Shown here one piece after another: positions 6,908 to 14,800 of a stretch of 15,166 bases of DNA. How positions within the stretch are numbered: position 1 is the stretch's first letter; every line of letters starts with the position of its first letter. Below the pieces are notes generated by a model. The model was given only the letters and a program-made list of their open reading frames with translations, ran no database searches and was not told where the DNA came from. Source of the DNA: an uncultured Oscillibacter sp. (GTDB taxonomy: Bacteria; Bacillota; Clostridia; Oscillospirales; Oscillospiraceae); the NCBI RefSeq assembly GCF_910587525.1, contig NZ_CAJULS010000050.1:1-15166 (forward strand). Direction: 5' to 3'. The position numbers and the translations under genes were made by a program.

Positions 6908-6959
6908 TCTTGGGCGGCCCCGTAGAAACTTTCGCACCATCACAGCGAAACTATATGAG
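6896..6959 (-). promoter_or_regulatory. Purine riboswitch aptamer (guanine type) in the guaD leader
   Basis: Read on the minus strand the segment fits the purine aptamer. P1 is CTCATA (6954-6959) with TATGAG (6896-6901). P2 is TTTCGC/GCGAAA with a loop ending in GATGG, matching the conserved loop GG. J2/3 is the diagnostic GTTTCTAC, and P3 is GGGG/CCCT with a C-rich loop able to pair with the P2 loop GG. The ligand-reading base just before the 3' strand of P1 (position 74 of the B. subtilis xpt aptamer) is C, predicting guanine rather than adenine. By alignment P2 has the same length as xpt. Two core positions differ from xpt: A24 is G and A73 is G. Confidence 0.85.
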
Positions 6960-6987
6960 CTGTTCACTTTTCTCTGAATTGTTTTAT

Positions 6988-7016
6988 AGTATACCATGTC
7001 TCCGGCGGAAAAGCAA
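6988..7016 (-). promoter_or_regulatory. guaD promoter
   Basis: A minus-strand TTGCTT (7011-7016) and TATACT (6988-6993) are separated by 17 bp. They lie about 30 bp before the riboswitch aptamer, so the transcript would carry the whole aptamer. Confidence 0.6.
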
Positions 7017-7088
7017 GCCCTGAGGAAACGGGAACATGCCCAACCGCGAATTTTATCATCCGCGATTTTGGTTTTGCGGCTGCGGCTC

Positions 7089-7175
7089 TGCAGGGGCGGG
7101 GCTCTGTCCCCGCCCGTTTGCCCGAAAAGGCCAGGTTTCCGGCGGACAGGCCGGGACAGAACCCCGCTTCCTGCA
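7089..7175. repeat. Long imperfect palindrome in the guaD/HAD divergent region
   Basis: The arms 7089-7110 and 7153-7175 are near-complementary; the best block pairs 7097-7110 with 7153-7166 with one mismatch. Inside, GCCCGAAA (7120-7127) pairs with TTTCCGGC (7136-7143) around AGGCCAGG, with one mismatch. An alternative local stem, GGGCGGGG/CCCCGCCC (7094-7115), also exists. No coding potential is convincing. The 550-bp gap between guaD and the HAD gene holds this element, the riboswitch and the two promoters. Confidence 0.6.
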
Positions 7176-7318
7176 TAAAATCTGCGGAGAGGACACTTCC
7201 GGAAACGGCACAGACGCGGCGGGGCTTCCCAAAGCAGAAATGGATGGTTTTCCCGAATTTTGCGTGGAAATGTATGAAAAAAGTGCGGCAAAAGCCGCTC
7301 CTTTTGGCTTCTTGCCAA

Positions 7319-7347
7319 TTGAGATACCGGCCCGCTGTTGGTAAAAT
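7319..7347 (+). promoter_or_regulatory. Promoter of the HAD phosphatase gene
   Basis: TTGAGA (7319-7324) and TAAAAT (7342-7347) are separated by 17 bp, about 38 bp upstream of the ATG. Each box differs from the sigma-A consensus at one base. Confidence 0.65.
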
Positions 7348-7385
7348 AGAAGAACACAAATGTGAAATGAAAAGTGAGGCACTGT

Positions 7386-8045
7386 ATGGCTCGAACTGTG
7401 ATTTTTGACCTGGATGGGACCATCCTGGATACCATTGAGGACCTGGCCGCCGCCGGAAACTGGGTCTGCCGCCAGCACGGCTGGCCGGAACACACCGTGG
7501 ACCGGTTCAAGGCTATGGTGGGCCACGGCATTCCCAACCTGGTCTCTCAATTTACCCCGGAAAGCTGCCGCAGCCCCCTGCTGATCGCCAGCGCCCTGTC
7601 CCAGTTCAGCAGCTACTACGGCGCCCACAACATGGATAAGACCGTCCCTTACTCCGGCATTCCGGCGCTGCTGGAGCGGCTGGGCGCCGCCGGGGTCCGC
7701 ATGGCGGTGTACTCCAACAAGGCAGACGAGTTCAGCCGGGAGATTGTGGAACATTTCTTCCCCGGGGTGTTCCATCTGGTGCGGGGCAAGCGGCCGGATG
7801 TACCGGTAAAGCCGGACCCCGCCGCCGCCCGGGCGCTTCTGGCGGAACTGGGGGCGGACCCGGCAGAGACCCTCTTCGTGGGGGACAGCAGTGTGGACAT
7901 CCTGACAGGCCGCAACGCCGGGGCAAAGACCTGCGGCGTTACCTGGGGCTTCCGTCCCCGGGCGTCTTTGGAGGAGGCCGGAGCAGACTTTCTGGCAGAC
8001 ACGGTGGAGGAGCTGGAGGCGGTGCTTCTGCATCCGTCATGGTGA
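7386..8045 (+). CDS. HAD-family phosphatase (phosphoglycolate phosphatase-like)
   Basis: A cytosolic haloacid-dehalogenase-type phosphatase of 219 residues. All four motifs are present: FDLDGT with nucleophile Asp8 and acid/base Asp10, YSNK with Ser110, Lys142 in VKPDP, and GDSSVD with Asp167 and Asp171. The helical cap between motifs I and II (about 15-95) places it in the Gph/PpaX-like group, whose members remove phosphate from small molecules such as 2-phosphoglycolate, or hydrolyse pyrophosphate. The exact substrate cannot be read from sequence. I chose the ATG at 7386 because GTGAGG lies six bases upstream; a GTG at 7374 is in frame but lacks a ribosome binding site. Its last codons overlap the metallopeptidase start, so the pair is translated together from the promoter at 7319-7347. 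Confidence 0.9.
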   Translation: MARTVIFDLDGTILDTIEDLAAAGNWVCRQHGWPEHTVDRFKAMVGHGIPNLVSQFTPESCRSPLLIASALSQFSSYYGAHNMDKTVPYSGIPALLERLGAAGVRMAVYSNKADEFSREIVEHFFPGVFHLVRGKRPDVPVKPDPAAARALLAELGADPAETLFVGDSSVDILTGRNAGAKTCGVTWGFRPRASLEEAGADFLADTVEELEAVLLHPSW

Positions 8046-8425
8046 TGACCTTTGAACAGGCCGGGGAACTGCTGGATGTCATGGCGGAAACCTTTCCCCC
8101 GCCGCTGTTTGACGGCCTCAACGGCGGAGTGAACCTGCTGGAGGAGACGGTGCCGGACCCGGAGTTCCCCCCGGGGGAGATGTACGTTCTGGGGGAGTAC
8201 TGCGACGGCCCGCTGGGCCGGTACATCAACCTGTACCACGGTTCTTTCGCCGCCCTGGCGGCCCGGGAGAACTGGGACGCCGGGACCTGGGAGGAGGAAC
8301 TGCGCCTCACCCTCTCCCACGAACTGACCCACCACATGGAGGCCCGGGGCGGCCTCCACACCCTGGATGACCGGGACGCGGAGGAGCTGGCGGCCTGGCG
8401 GCGGGAGTACCGCGAAAAGGAATAG
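8039..8425 (+). CDS. Small HExxH zinc metallopeptidase (zincin-like)
   Basis: A 128-residue soluble protein with the zinc protease signature SHELTHH (His94, Glu95, His98), followed by GGLHTLDDRD, where His107 or an acidic residue could be the third ligand. Length and layout (hydrophobic N-terminal helix, LYHGSF strand, HExxH near the C-terminus) resemble the small zincin-like metallopeptidases common in Firmicutes and Actinobacteria. Substrates are unknown and there is no signal peptide. The ATG at 8039 overlaps the HAD gene by 7 nt. A second ATG at 8045, in the TGATG overlap, is equally possible and would shorten the protein by two residues. There is no good Shine-Dalgarno for either, which points to translational coupling. 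A strong terminator follows the stop codon. Confidence 0.82.
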   Translation: MVMTFEQAGELLDVMAETFPPPLFDGLNGGVNLLEETVPDPEFPPGEMYVLGEYCDGPLGRYINLYHGSFAALAARENWDAGTWEEELRLTLSHELTHHMEARGGLHTLDDRDAEELAAWRREYREKE

Positions 8426-8438
8426 CGCCTATTTTTAC

Positions 8439-8472
8439 CCACCCCGCCGGAGCTTCCGGCGGGGTGGTTTTT
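8439..8472 (+). terminator. Intrinsic terminator after the HAD/metallopeptidase operon
   Basis: A perfect 13-bp GC-rich stem, CCACCCCGCCGGA (8439-8451) and TCCGGCGGGGTGG (8455-8467), has a 3-nt loop and is followed by TTTTT (8468-8472). Confidence 0.93.
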
Positions 8473-8521
8473 GCCGGCTTTGAATTCACAAAATCTTAAC
8501 AGGTTCCGGCGGGAAGAGGGA

Positions 8522-8550
8522 TTGACAGTCGTGCGGTCCCCGTGTATAAT
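8522..8550 (+). promoter_or_regulatory. Consensus promoter of the efflux operon
   Basis: TTGACA (8522-8527), a 17-bp spacer and TATAAT (8545-8550) match the sigma-A consensus exactly. This is a strong promoter whose output must depend on repression at the adjoining operators. Confidence 0.9.
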
Positions 8551-8552
8551 CG

Positions 8553-8584
8553 ATGACAGTCTGTCATAAAGTGACAAAGTGTCA
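8553..8584 (+). promoter_or_regulatory. Two tandem TetR-type operators
   Basis: Two copies of TGACAnnnTGTCA lie just downstream of the -10. The first is inside a perfect 15-bp palindrome, ATGACAGTCTGTCAT (8553-8567); the second is TGACAAAGTGTCA (8572-8584). The centres are 18 bp apart, and the -35 region carries another TGACAGTC half-site (8523-8530). The sites lie over the transcription start, immediately before the TetR gene, so autorepression by that protein is the simplest reading. Confidence 0.8.
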
Positions 8585-8605
8585 TTTGCGGAGAGGAGGG
8601 CGGAT

Positions 8606-9247
8606 ATGTGTACGGAGACCTTCCTCCGGCTGCCGGAGGAGAAGCGTGGCCGCTTCCTGGAAGCGGCCTGGGGCGAATTCACCAGGGTGAAATTCGCCGA
8701 CGCCTCTATCAATCAGATTGTCCGGCACGCCGGAATTCCCCGGGGGAGCTTTTACCAGTACTTCACCGACAAGGAGGATTTATTCGCCTATCTTCTCCAG
8801 GACGTGCGGGAGCAGTTTATCCAGCTCTTTGCCCGGCTGCTGGAGGAGAACGGCGGCGATATTTTTCAGATGCAGCTGGCGGTTTACGACCGCATCAGCC
8901 AGGAGATGGACCCCGGACAGCTGCGGGACCGCTTCATTCAGGTGCTCCAGCTGAATCCGGGCATGGATTTGAAGCGGCTGATTATCGGGGATCCGGACAT
9001 CCCCGCCGCGCCGCTGATGGAAAAGATCGACCTCTCCATGCTGCGCAGGAAGGACCCCGCCTTTGTGCGCAGTACCGTACTGCTGACTTCCATGGTCATG
9101 GTGCCCGCCGTCATGGACAGCCTGACCTGCCCGGAGCGGCGGGCAGAGTGCCGGCGGGAGATGGAGGAGCAGCTGGAGATCATCAGAGGCGGGGCCTGCC
9201 GGAAAGGCATGTGCCCACGGAAAGAGCACAAAAGGAGGAAAGTATGA
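8606..9247 (+). CDS. TetR/AcrR-family transcriptional repressor
   Basis: A 213-residue DNA-binding repressor. The N-terminal helix-turn-helix is clear at about 31-60 (ASINQIVRHAG, then GSFYQYFTDKEDLF, the usual TetR ending). The rest is the helical ligand and dimer domain, not similar enough to name a ligand, with basic residues at the extreme C-terminus. The ATG at 8606 is chosen because AGGAGG lies six bases upstream; an in-frame GTG at 8579 falls inside the second operator. It is the first gene of the efflux operon: its stop overlaps the next ATG as ATGA (9244-9247). It likely represses its own operon through the TGACAnnnTGTCA pair until a pump substrate or signal binds. Confidence 0.92.
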   Translation: MCTETFLRLPEEKRGRFLEAAWGEFTRVKFADASINQIVRHAGIPRGSFYQYFTDKEDLFAYLLQDVREQFIQLFARLLEENGGDIFQMQLAVYDRISQEMDPGQLRDRFIQVLQLNPGMDLKRLIIGDPDIPAAPLMEKIDLSMLRRKDPAFVRSTVLLTSMVMVPAVMDSLTCPERRAECRREMEEQLEIIRGGACRKGMCPRKEHKRRKV

Positions 9248-10662
9248 AACAGAGAGTCATCGCCCTCTTGCTGGCGCTGGCACTGCTGGCGGCGGTACCG
9301 GCGGTGTCCGCCCTGGCGGAGGAGCGCACTGCCCCGGCGGATGCCTCCCAACCGGATCAGGCGGCCGCTCCCGAGGGTGAGGCGGCGGAGCCCGCTTCGG
9401 AACCAGGAGAAGCAGAGGCCGGACCGGCAGCCCGGGAGCCGGAGGAGGACCCCCTCTCCCCGGCGGGACCGGACCTGGCGGAGAATGTGACCATTCAGCC
9501 GGACCCCCTGGGGGAGGTCAGCTTTGCCAATGTGGAGCGCCGGATGCGGGAGAACAACTTTCAGATTCTGACCATTGAGCAGAATGTCCTGAGCATTGAG
9601 GACATCGACTACGACAAGCTGTACGACAAGCTGTGGCAACAGCTTAACGACATCGCCCAGGCCCAGTGGAGGCTGGTGCGGGCATCCAACGCCATGCATT
9701 CTCTGAGCCAGATTCCCGGCTCCGACGTCACTTACAGCGACTATGAGTACGGCACCTCCTATGACCAGCTGGACAGGGCCTACGCCGCCGTGCGGGAGCA
9801 GTTTGACGCCATTAAGGACGGCGATATGCAGAAGGACAACGCCGACGTCCTCCGCCAGCTGAGAAACCTTCAGGACCAGATTGTCATGGCGGGAGAGTCG
9901 CTGTACGCCGCCCTGGCGGCCATGGAAAGCCAGGAGGCAAATCTGAAGCGGCAGCTGACCGCCCTGGACCGCACCGTGGAGGAGATGGAGCTGCGGTATC
10001 AGCTGGGTCAGATCTCCGCCATGCAGCTCTCCGAGGTGAAGGCCGGCAGAACGGCCCTGGAGAGCGGCCTGGCCACTTTGGGAATGAATGTAAAAAACTA
10101 CAAGCTCCAGCTGGAAATGCTGATTGGAGCGGAGCAGACCGGGGAGATCACCCTGGGCCCTTTGCCGGAGGCGACGGCAGAGCAGCTGGCGGAGATGGAT
10201 CTGGAGCGTGACCTGGCCGCCGCCAAAGAGAAGAGCTACGAGCTCTACGATGCGGAGAAAATCCTGGAGGACGCCCGGGACGAATACAAGGAGGGCGCTG
10301 ACAACTGGGCCTACAACGAAGCGCGGATGGAGTTCCGCAACATCCAGCGCACCTGGCAGGCGGCCCAGTATACATACAACAACACCGTACAGAACTATGA
10401 GCTGAAATTCCGCACCCTCTACGCTCAGGTGGGGGACTACCGCCAGATCTGGGAGGCCGCCAAAGTCTCATTGGAATGTGAGCGGGACTCCTACGCCGCC
10501 TCGGAGCTGAAGTTCCAGCAGGGGACCATCTCCCGCAACGCCCTGCTGACGGCGGAGGACGACCTGCGGGAGGCGGAGGAGAAAGTCCGTTCCGCCGCGG
10601 GGGACCTGTTTTCCACCTACAATACCTATTGCTGGGCCGTTCAGCACGGCATCCTGAATTGA
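9244..10662 (+). CDS. Secreted TolC-family (outer membrane efflux protein-like) component
   Basis: A 472-residue exported protein. Residues 1-25 are a signal peptide (KQR, a long Leu/Ala core, then SALA-EE). A Pro/Glu/Ala-rich tether follows to about 80, then a long helical region. The internal duplication of the TolC/OEP family is visible: YQLGQISAMQLSEVKAGR (252-269) matches FQQGTISRNALLTAEDDL (424-441), each followed by a heptad-rich helix, and the N-terminal RMRENNFQILTIEQNV (100-115) is also typical. In Gram-negatives this family forms the exit duct. Here the places where barrel strands would sit (about 150-200 and 340-365) are short, charged and helical, so a membrane barrel looks doubtful. 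The start overlaps the tetR stop and has AAGGAGG five bases upstream. Downstream adaptor and RND genes make it the third part of an efflux pump. Confidence 0.85.
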   Translation: MKQRVIALLLALALLAAVPAVSALAEERTAPADASQPDQAAAPEGEAAEPASEPGEAEAGPAAREPEEDPLSPAGPDLAENVTIQPDPLGEVSFANVERRMRENNFQILTIEQNVLSIEDIDYDKLYDKLWQQLNDIAQAQWRLVRASNAMHSLSQIPGSDVTYSDYEYGTSYDQLDRAYAAVREQFDAIKDGDMQKDNADVLRQLRNLQDQIVMAGESLYAALAAMESQEANLKRQLTALDRTVEEMELRYQLGQISAMQLSEVKAGRTALESGLATLGMNVKNYKLQLEMLIGAEQTGEITLGPLPEATAEQLAEMDLERDLAAAKEKSYELYDAEKILEDARDEYKEGADNWAYNEARMEFRNIQRTWQAAQYTYNNTVQNYELKFRTLYAQVGDYRQIWEAAKVSLECERDSYAASELKFQQGTISRNALLTAEDDLREAEEKVRSAAGDLFSTYNTYCWAVQHGILN

Positions 10663-10673
10663 GGAGGGCATCC

Positions 10674-11849
10674 ATGAAAATACCGAGAAAAACCGCCGCG
10701 CTGCTGCTGGCGCCGGTTCTGGCGCTGTCCCTGACCGCCTGCGGCGGCGGAGAGCCGGCGCAGGACGAAGGCGGGGCGCAGGCGGCCGGCATCGCCGTTC
10801 AGGTGGAGACTGTAGTTCAGGACACCATCGCCACGGAGAACAAGGTCTCCGGTAAAATCTCCGCCGATAACGAGGCTGTCATCATGATCGCCTCCACCGC
10901 CAAGTGTACTGCCGTTTACTTTGAAGCCGGCGACCAGGTGGAGGCCGGGGACGTTCTCTGCACCCTGGAGCTGGGGAGCGCTCTTTCCAACTACAACGCC
11001 GCACGCATCGGGTATAACGGCGCCGTCCAGAGCTACAACGACCAGAAAGCCGTACTGGATAAGCAGGTTCAGCTGGCGGCGGACAATGTGAGCAACACAA
11101 AGGCCCTCTTTGAGATCGGCGCCGCCTCTCAGCTGGAGGTGGACCAGGCGGAGCTGAACTACTCCAACGCCGTGGCGGGCCGGAATTCCGCCCTGAGCCA
11201 GCTGGAATCCAGCATCCAGAGCGCAAAATCCGGCCTGGCGCAGCTGGACACCGCCCTGGAGAACGTGGACGCCGACGGCAACGTCATCGCCCCCATGGCC
11301 GGGACGCTGGTGACCATGAGCGCCGTGGAGAACAGCTTTATCTCCAATTCCATGCCCCTGGCGGTGATCGACGGGCCGGACCAGATGAAGGTCTCCGTCT
11401 CCGTGTCCGAGGCCCTGGTGCCCAAGCTCACCATCGGCGCGGCGGCAGACGTGTACGTCAGCGCCATTGACGAGAGCTTTTCCGCCGTCATCCGCTCCGT
11501 AGAGCAGGCGGCCAACGTCCAGACCCGGCTCTACACCGTCACGCTTACCGTCCCGGCGGAGGTGGGCGGACTGCTCTCCGGCATGTTTGCCGACGTGACC
11601 TTTTTCACCGACGTCTCCCAGAACGCCGTGGTGGTGCCAACGGAATCCATTCTCACCAGCGGCGGCAGCCAGTATGTGTTTGTTGTGGAGAATGATACCG
11701 CCCGGTATTTGGAGGTCTCCACCGGCCTCACCGGAAACGGCGTCACCGAGGTGACCTCCGGCCTGACGGCAGGGCAGCAGCTGGTGACCGTGGGGCAGGC
11801 CTACCTCCACGAGGGAGATCCGGTCCGCGTGGTCTCCGGGGAGGGTTAA
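10674..11849 (+). CDS. RND efflux adaptor (membrane fusion) lipoprotein
   Basis: A 391-residue adaptor of the HlyD/AcrA type. A lipoprotein signal ends in LTAC, so Cys23 should be lipidated and the protein anchored on the outer face of the membrane. Next come the N-terminal half of a biotinyl/lipoyl-like domain (64-105, with FEAGDQVEAGDVL), an alpha-hairpin (about 105-197) and the lipoyl closing segment IAPMAGTLV (205-213). A beta-barrel (about 237-312) and a membrane-proximal domain (319-388, with VVPTESIL) complete the fold. The arrangement is complete. The ATG is supported by GAGGAGG (10661-10667), which overlaps the stop of the upstream gene. It should bridge the RND transporter and the TolC-like protein. 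The hairpin is fairly short, as in adaptors that meet a duct directly. Confidence 0.93.
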   Translation: MKIPRKTAALLLAPVLALSLTACGGGEPAQDEGGAQAAGIAVQVETVVQDTIATENKVSGKISADNEAVIMIASTAKCTAVYFEAGDQVEAGDVLCTLELGSALSNYNAARIGYNGAVQSYNDQKAVLDKQVQLAADNVSNTKALFEIGAASQLEVDQAELNYSNAVAGRNSALSQLESSIQSAKSGLAQLDTALENVDADGNVIAPMAGTLVTMSAVENSFISNSMPLAVIDGPDQMKVSVSVSEALVPKLTIGAAADVYVSAIDESFSAVIRSVEQAANVQTRLYTVTLTVPAEVGGLLSGMFADVTFFTDVSQNAVVVPTESILTSGGSQYVFVVENDTARYLEVSTGLTGNGVTEVTSGLTAGQQLVTVGQAYLHEGDPVRVVSGEG

Positions 11850-11855
11850 GACCCC

Positions 11856-14800
11856 ATGAGTGTTTCAAAATTCTGCATCCAGCACAAGGTGGCAACGCTT
11901 CTGGCCGTTATCATGATTACGATTTTCGGCCTGGTCTTCGCCACTCAATTGCAGATGTCCCTGATGCCGGAGATGGAGGCCCCCATGGCCATGGTGGTCT
12001 GCTATTACAACGGCGCCAACCCCAGCGATATCGAGGAGCTCATCACCCGGCCTCTGGAGTCCGCCGTCATGTCGGTCTCCGGCGTGGACGAGGTGTCCTC
12101 CACCTCCGCCGACAGCATGTGCCAGCTCCAGGTCACCTATGTGGAGGGCACGGACCTTGACATCGCCGCCACCAAGCTGCGGGAACAGTTTGACCGGCTG
12201 AGCCTGCCGGAAGACGCCATAGATCCCGTCATCGTGAACCTGAACCTCAGCGAGCTGATGCCCACGGCCATGGTGGCCCTGGCCGGCAGCGACCTGGCAG
12301 AGCTGCAGGCCCTGGCGGAGGATACGGTGGCCCCGGCTCTGGAGCGCATTGACGGCGTGGCCCAGGTGACCGTCAACGGCGGTGTGGCGGAGAAGATCGC
12401 CGTGGAGCTGGACGCCACAAGGGCCGCCGGCCTGGGGCTGTCCACAGCCCAGGTCTCCCAGTTCCTGGCGGCCCAGAACCTGCTCTATCCCGGCGGCAGC
12501 ATGGAGAACGGGTCCAAGACCCTGACTGTCAGCACCGACGCCAAGTTCCAGTCTGTGGAGGACGTGGCGAATATGCTTTTGTCCCTGCCCACCGGCGGCA
12601 CGGTGCGCCTCAGCGAGGTGGCGGACGTATCTCTGGAGACGGAGCTCTCCGACGCCGCCGCCAAGGTGGACGGCACCGCCTGCGTCGTTCTCCAGGTCTC
12701 CAAGCAGTCCGGCGCCAATGAGGCCGCCGCCGCCAAGGCCGTGGAGAGATGCCTGGCAGAGCTGCAGGAGGAAAACCCCTCCATTGTTTACAGCGTGCCT
12801 TACAGCGCTGCGGAGTACATTGACATGTCTGTCAGCGCCGCCTTTCAGAATATCCTCCAGGGCGTGCTGCTGGCCGCCATTGTGGTTTTTCTGTTCCTGC
12901 GCCGGGGCGGCGCCACCATGACCATCGTAGTGTCCATGCCCGTTTGTATTCTGACGGTGTTCATCCTGATGAATGCCATGGACCTGACGCTGAATATGAT
13001 GTCCCTGGGCGGCGTGGCCATGGGCGTGGGCATGATCGTGGACAACTCCATCGTGGTGCTGGAGAATATCTACCGCTTTGCTGCCGAGGGCCATGACCGT
13101 ATGAGCGCCTGCGTGGACGGCACAAAGGAGGTCACCACCTCCGTGCTGGCCTCCACCCTCACCACTCTGGCGGTGTTCGTTCCCCTGGGGCTGGTAACGG
13201 GGCTGGCGGGCATGATGTTCCGGGACTTCTGCCTCACCATCGCCTCGCTGATCTTCGCCTCTCTCGTCATCGCTCTGGCGCTGGTGCCACTTCTCTGCTA
13301 CATGCTGTTGGACGAGGAAAAGGTCCGCCGCCAGCAGCTGAAAAAAGCGGAGAAAAAGCCCGCCGCCCTTCTGGCGAAAATTGGCGGCTGGATTACAAAG
13401 CTCTATGGGTTTTATATGCGTCTTCTGGGCTATTTTGTCCGCCACCTCAAGGCCGGAATGCTGGCCTCTGCGGCACTGGTGGTACTCTTCACCGTCCCGG
13501 TCTTTGCCACCACCATGGTGCTGATCCCGGACATGGACCAGGGGCAGGTCTCCGTCAACATCTCCATGCCCATCGGCTCAGAGATGGAGGAGTCCGCCGC
13601 CATCGCGGACCGGGTTTCCGCCATTGCCCAGGAGCAGATTCCGGAATTGGAGGAGATGTACTACATCGCCCAGGACGAGTCCGTCACCATGATGCTGAAC
13701 CTGACCAGCAAGTCCAGCCGGAGCCGCAGCAGCTTTGATATCGCCGACAGCCTGCGGCCCCGGCTCCAGGATATCGCCGGGTGCGAGATCACCGTCAGCG
13801 CCTCCAGCACCACGGGAATGCTGGGCGGCAGCGACATCAGCCTGGACATCACCGGCGTGGACTACGAGACCCTGCGGATGGTCGCCGGTGACCTGGCAGA
13901 GCGGATCTCCCGGCTGCCGGACGCCATTGACGTGCAGACCTCTCTGGCGGAGCAGGTGCCCCAGGTGAAGGTCACCGTAAACCGGGAGGCGGCGGCGCAG
14001 TACGGCCTCACCGCAGCCTCCATCGGCATGGCTGTCCGCTCGGAGCTGACGGGCAGCACCGCCACCACTGTCACCATCCGCAACCAGGAGCTGGATGTGG
14101 TAGTCCGGGGCGACGGCAGCGCCGGGGAGAGTCTGGACGCCCTCCGCTCCATGCCCGTCGCCACCGCTCTGGGCGGCACGGTACCCCTGCGCTCCGTGGC
14201 GGACGTATCCGTGGTCCAGGAGCCCCAGAGCATCTCCCGGGTAAACCAGTCCCGGCAGGTGCAGGTCACCGGCTCCACCCTCAGCGGCGACGCCACCGCC
14301 ATGACCCGGGATCTGCGGACCATCCTGGCGGACTACTCCATACCGGAGGGCTATACGGTGGAGATCAGCGGCAGCTACTCCAGCATGGTGGAGAGCTTCG
14401 GGGATCTGCTGCTGGCGCTGCTGGTGGCCCTGGGCCTGGTGTATTTCGTGCTGGCGGCCCAGTTTGAGTCTTTTTTGATGCCGGTCATTGTCATGATGAT
14501 CCTGCCGGTTGCCTTTACCGGCGCCCTCTTCGCCCTGCCGCTCACCGGGCGGGATCTGTCCATCATCTCCCTGGTGGCCCTCATCATGCTGGCAGGCACG
14601 GTGGTCAACAACTCCATCATTCTGGTGGAGTACATCAAGATCCGCCGGGAGATGGGGGAGGACCGGCAGACCGCCATTCTCAAGGCCTGCCCTCTGCGGA
14701 TCCGGCCCATCATGATGACCACCCTCACCACGGTGCTGGCCATGGTACCCATGGCCGTTGGCATCGGCGAGACCAACGAAATGATGAGCGACATGGGCAT

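Noticed and set aside
7094..7120. GGGCGGGG/CCCCGCCC stem as a terminator
   Set aside because: Only three T residues follow, there is no gene ending nearby, and it forms part of a longer palindrome.
6824..7537. Extension of guanine deaminase to a 662-residue protein
   Set aside because: The extra part would translate the riboswitch, promoter and part of the opposite HAD gene. The 424-residue form has the family length and a ribosome binding site.
8608..9243. Extension of the TolC-like protein upstream, parallel to tetR
   Set aside because: It is an out-of-frame reading of the tetR gene. The real start has a signal peptide and AAGGAGG.
11865..13445. 526-residue minus-strand frame opposite the RND gene
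   Set aside because: His/Gly/Gln-rich composition typical of antisense reading in GC-rich genes, with no ribosome binding site or domain.
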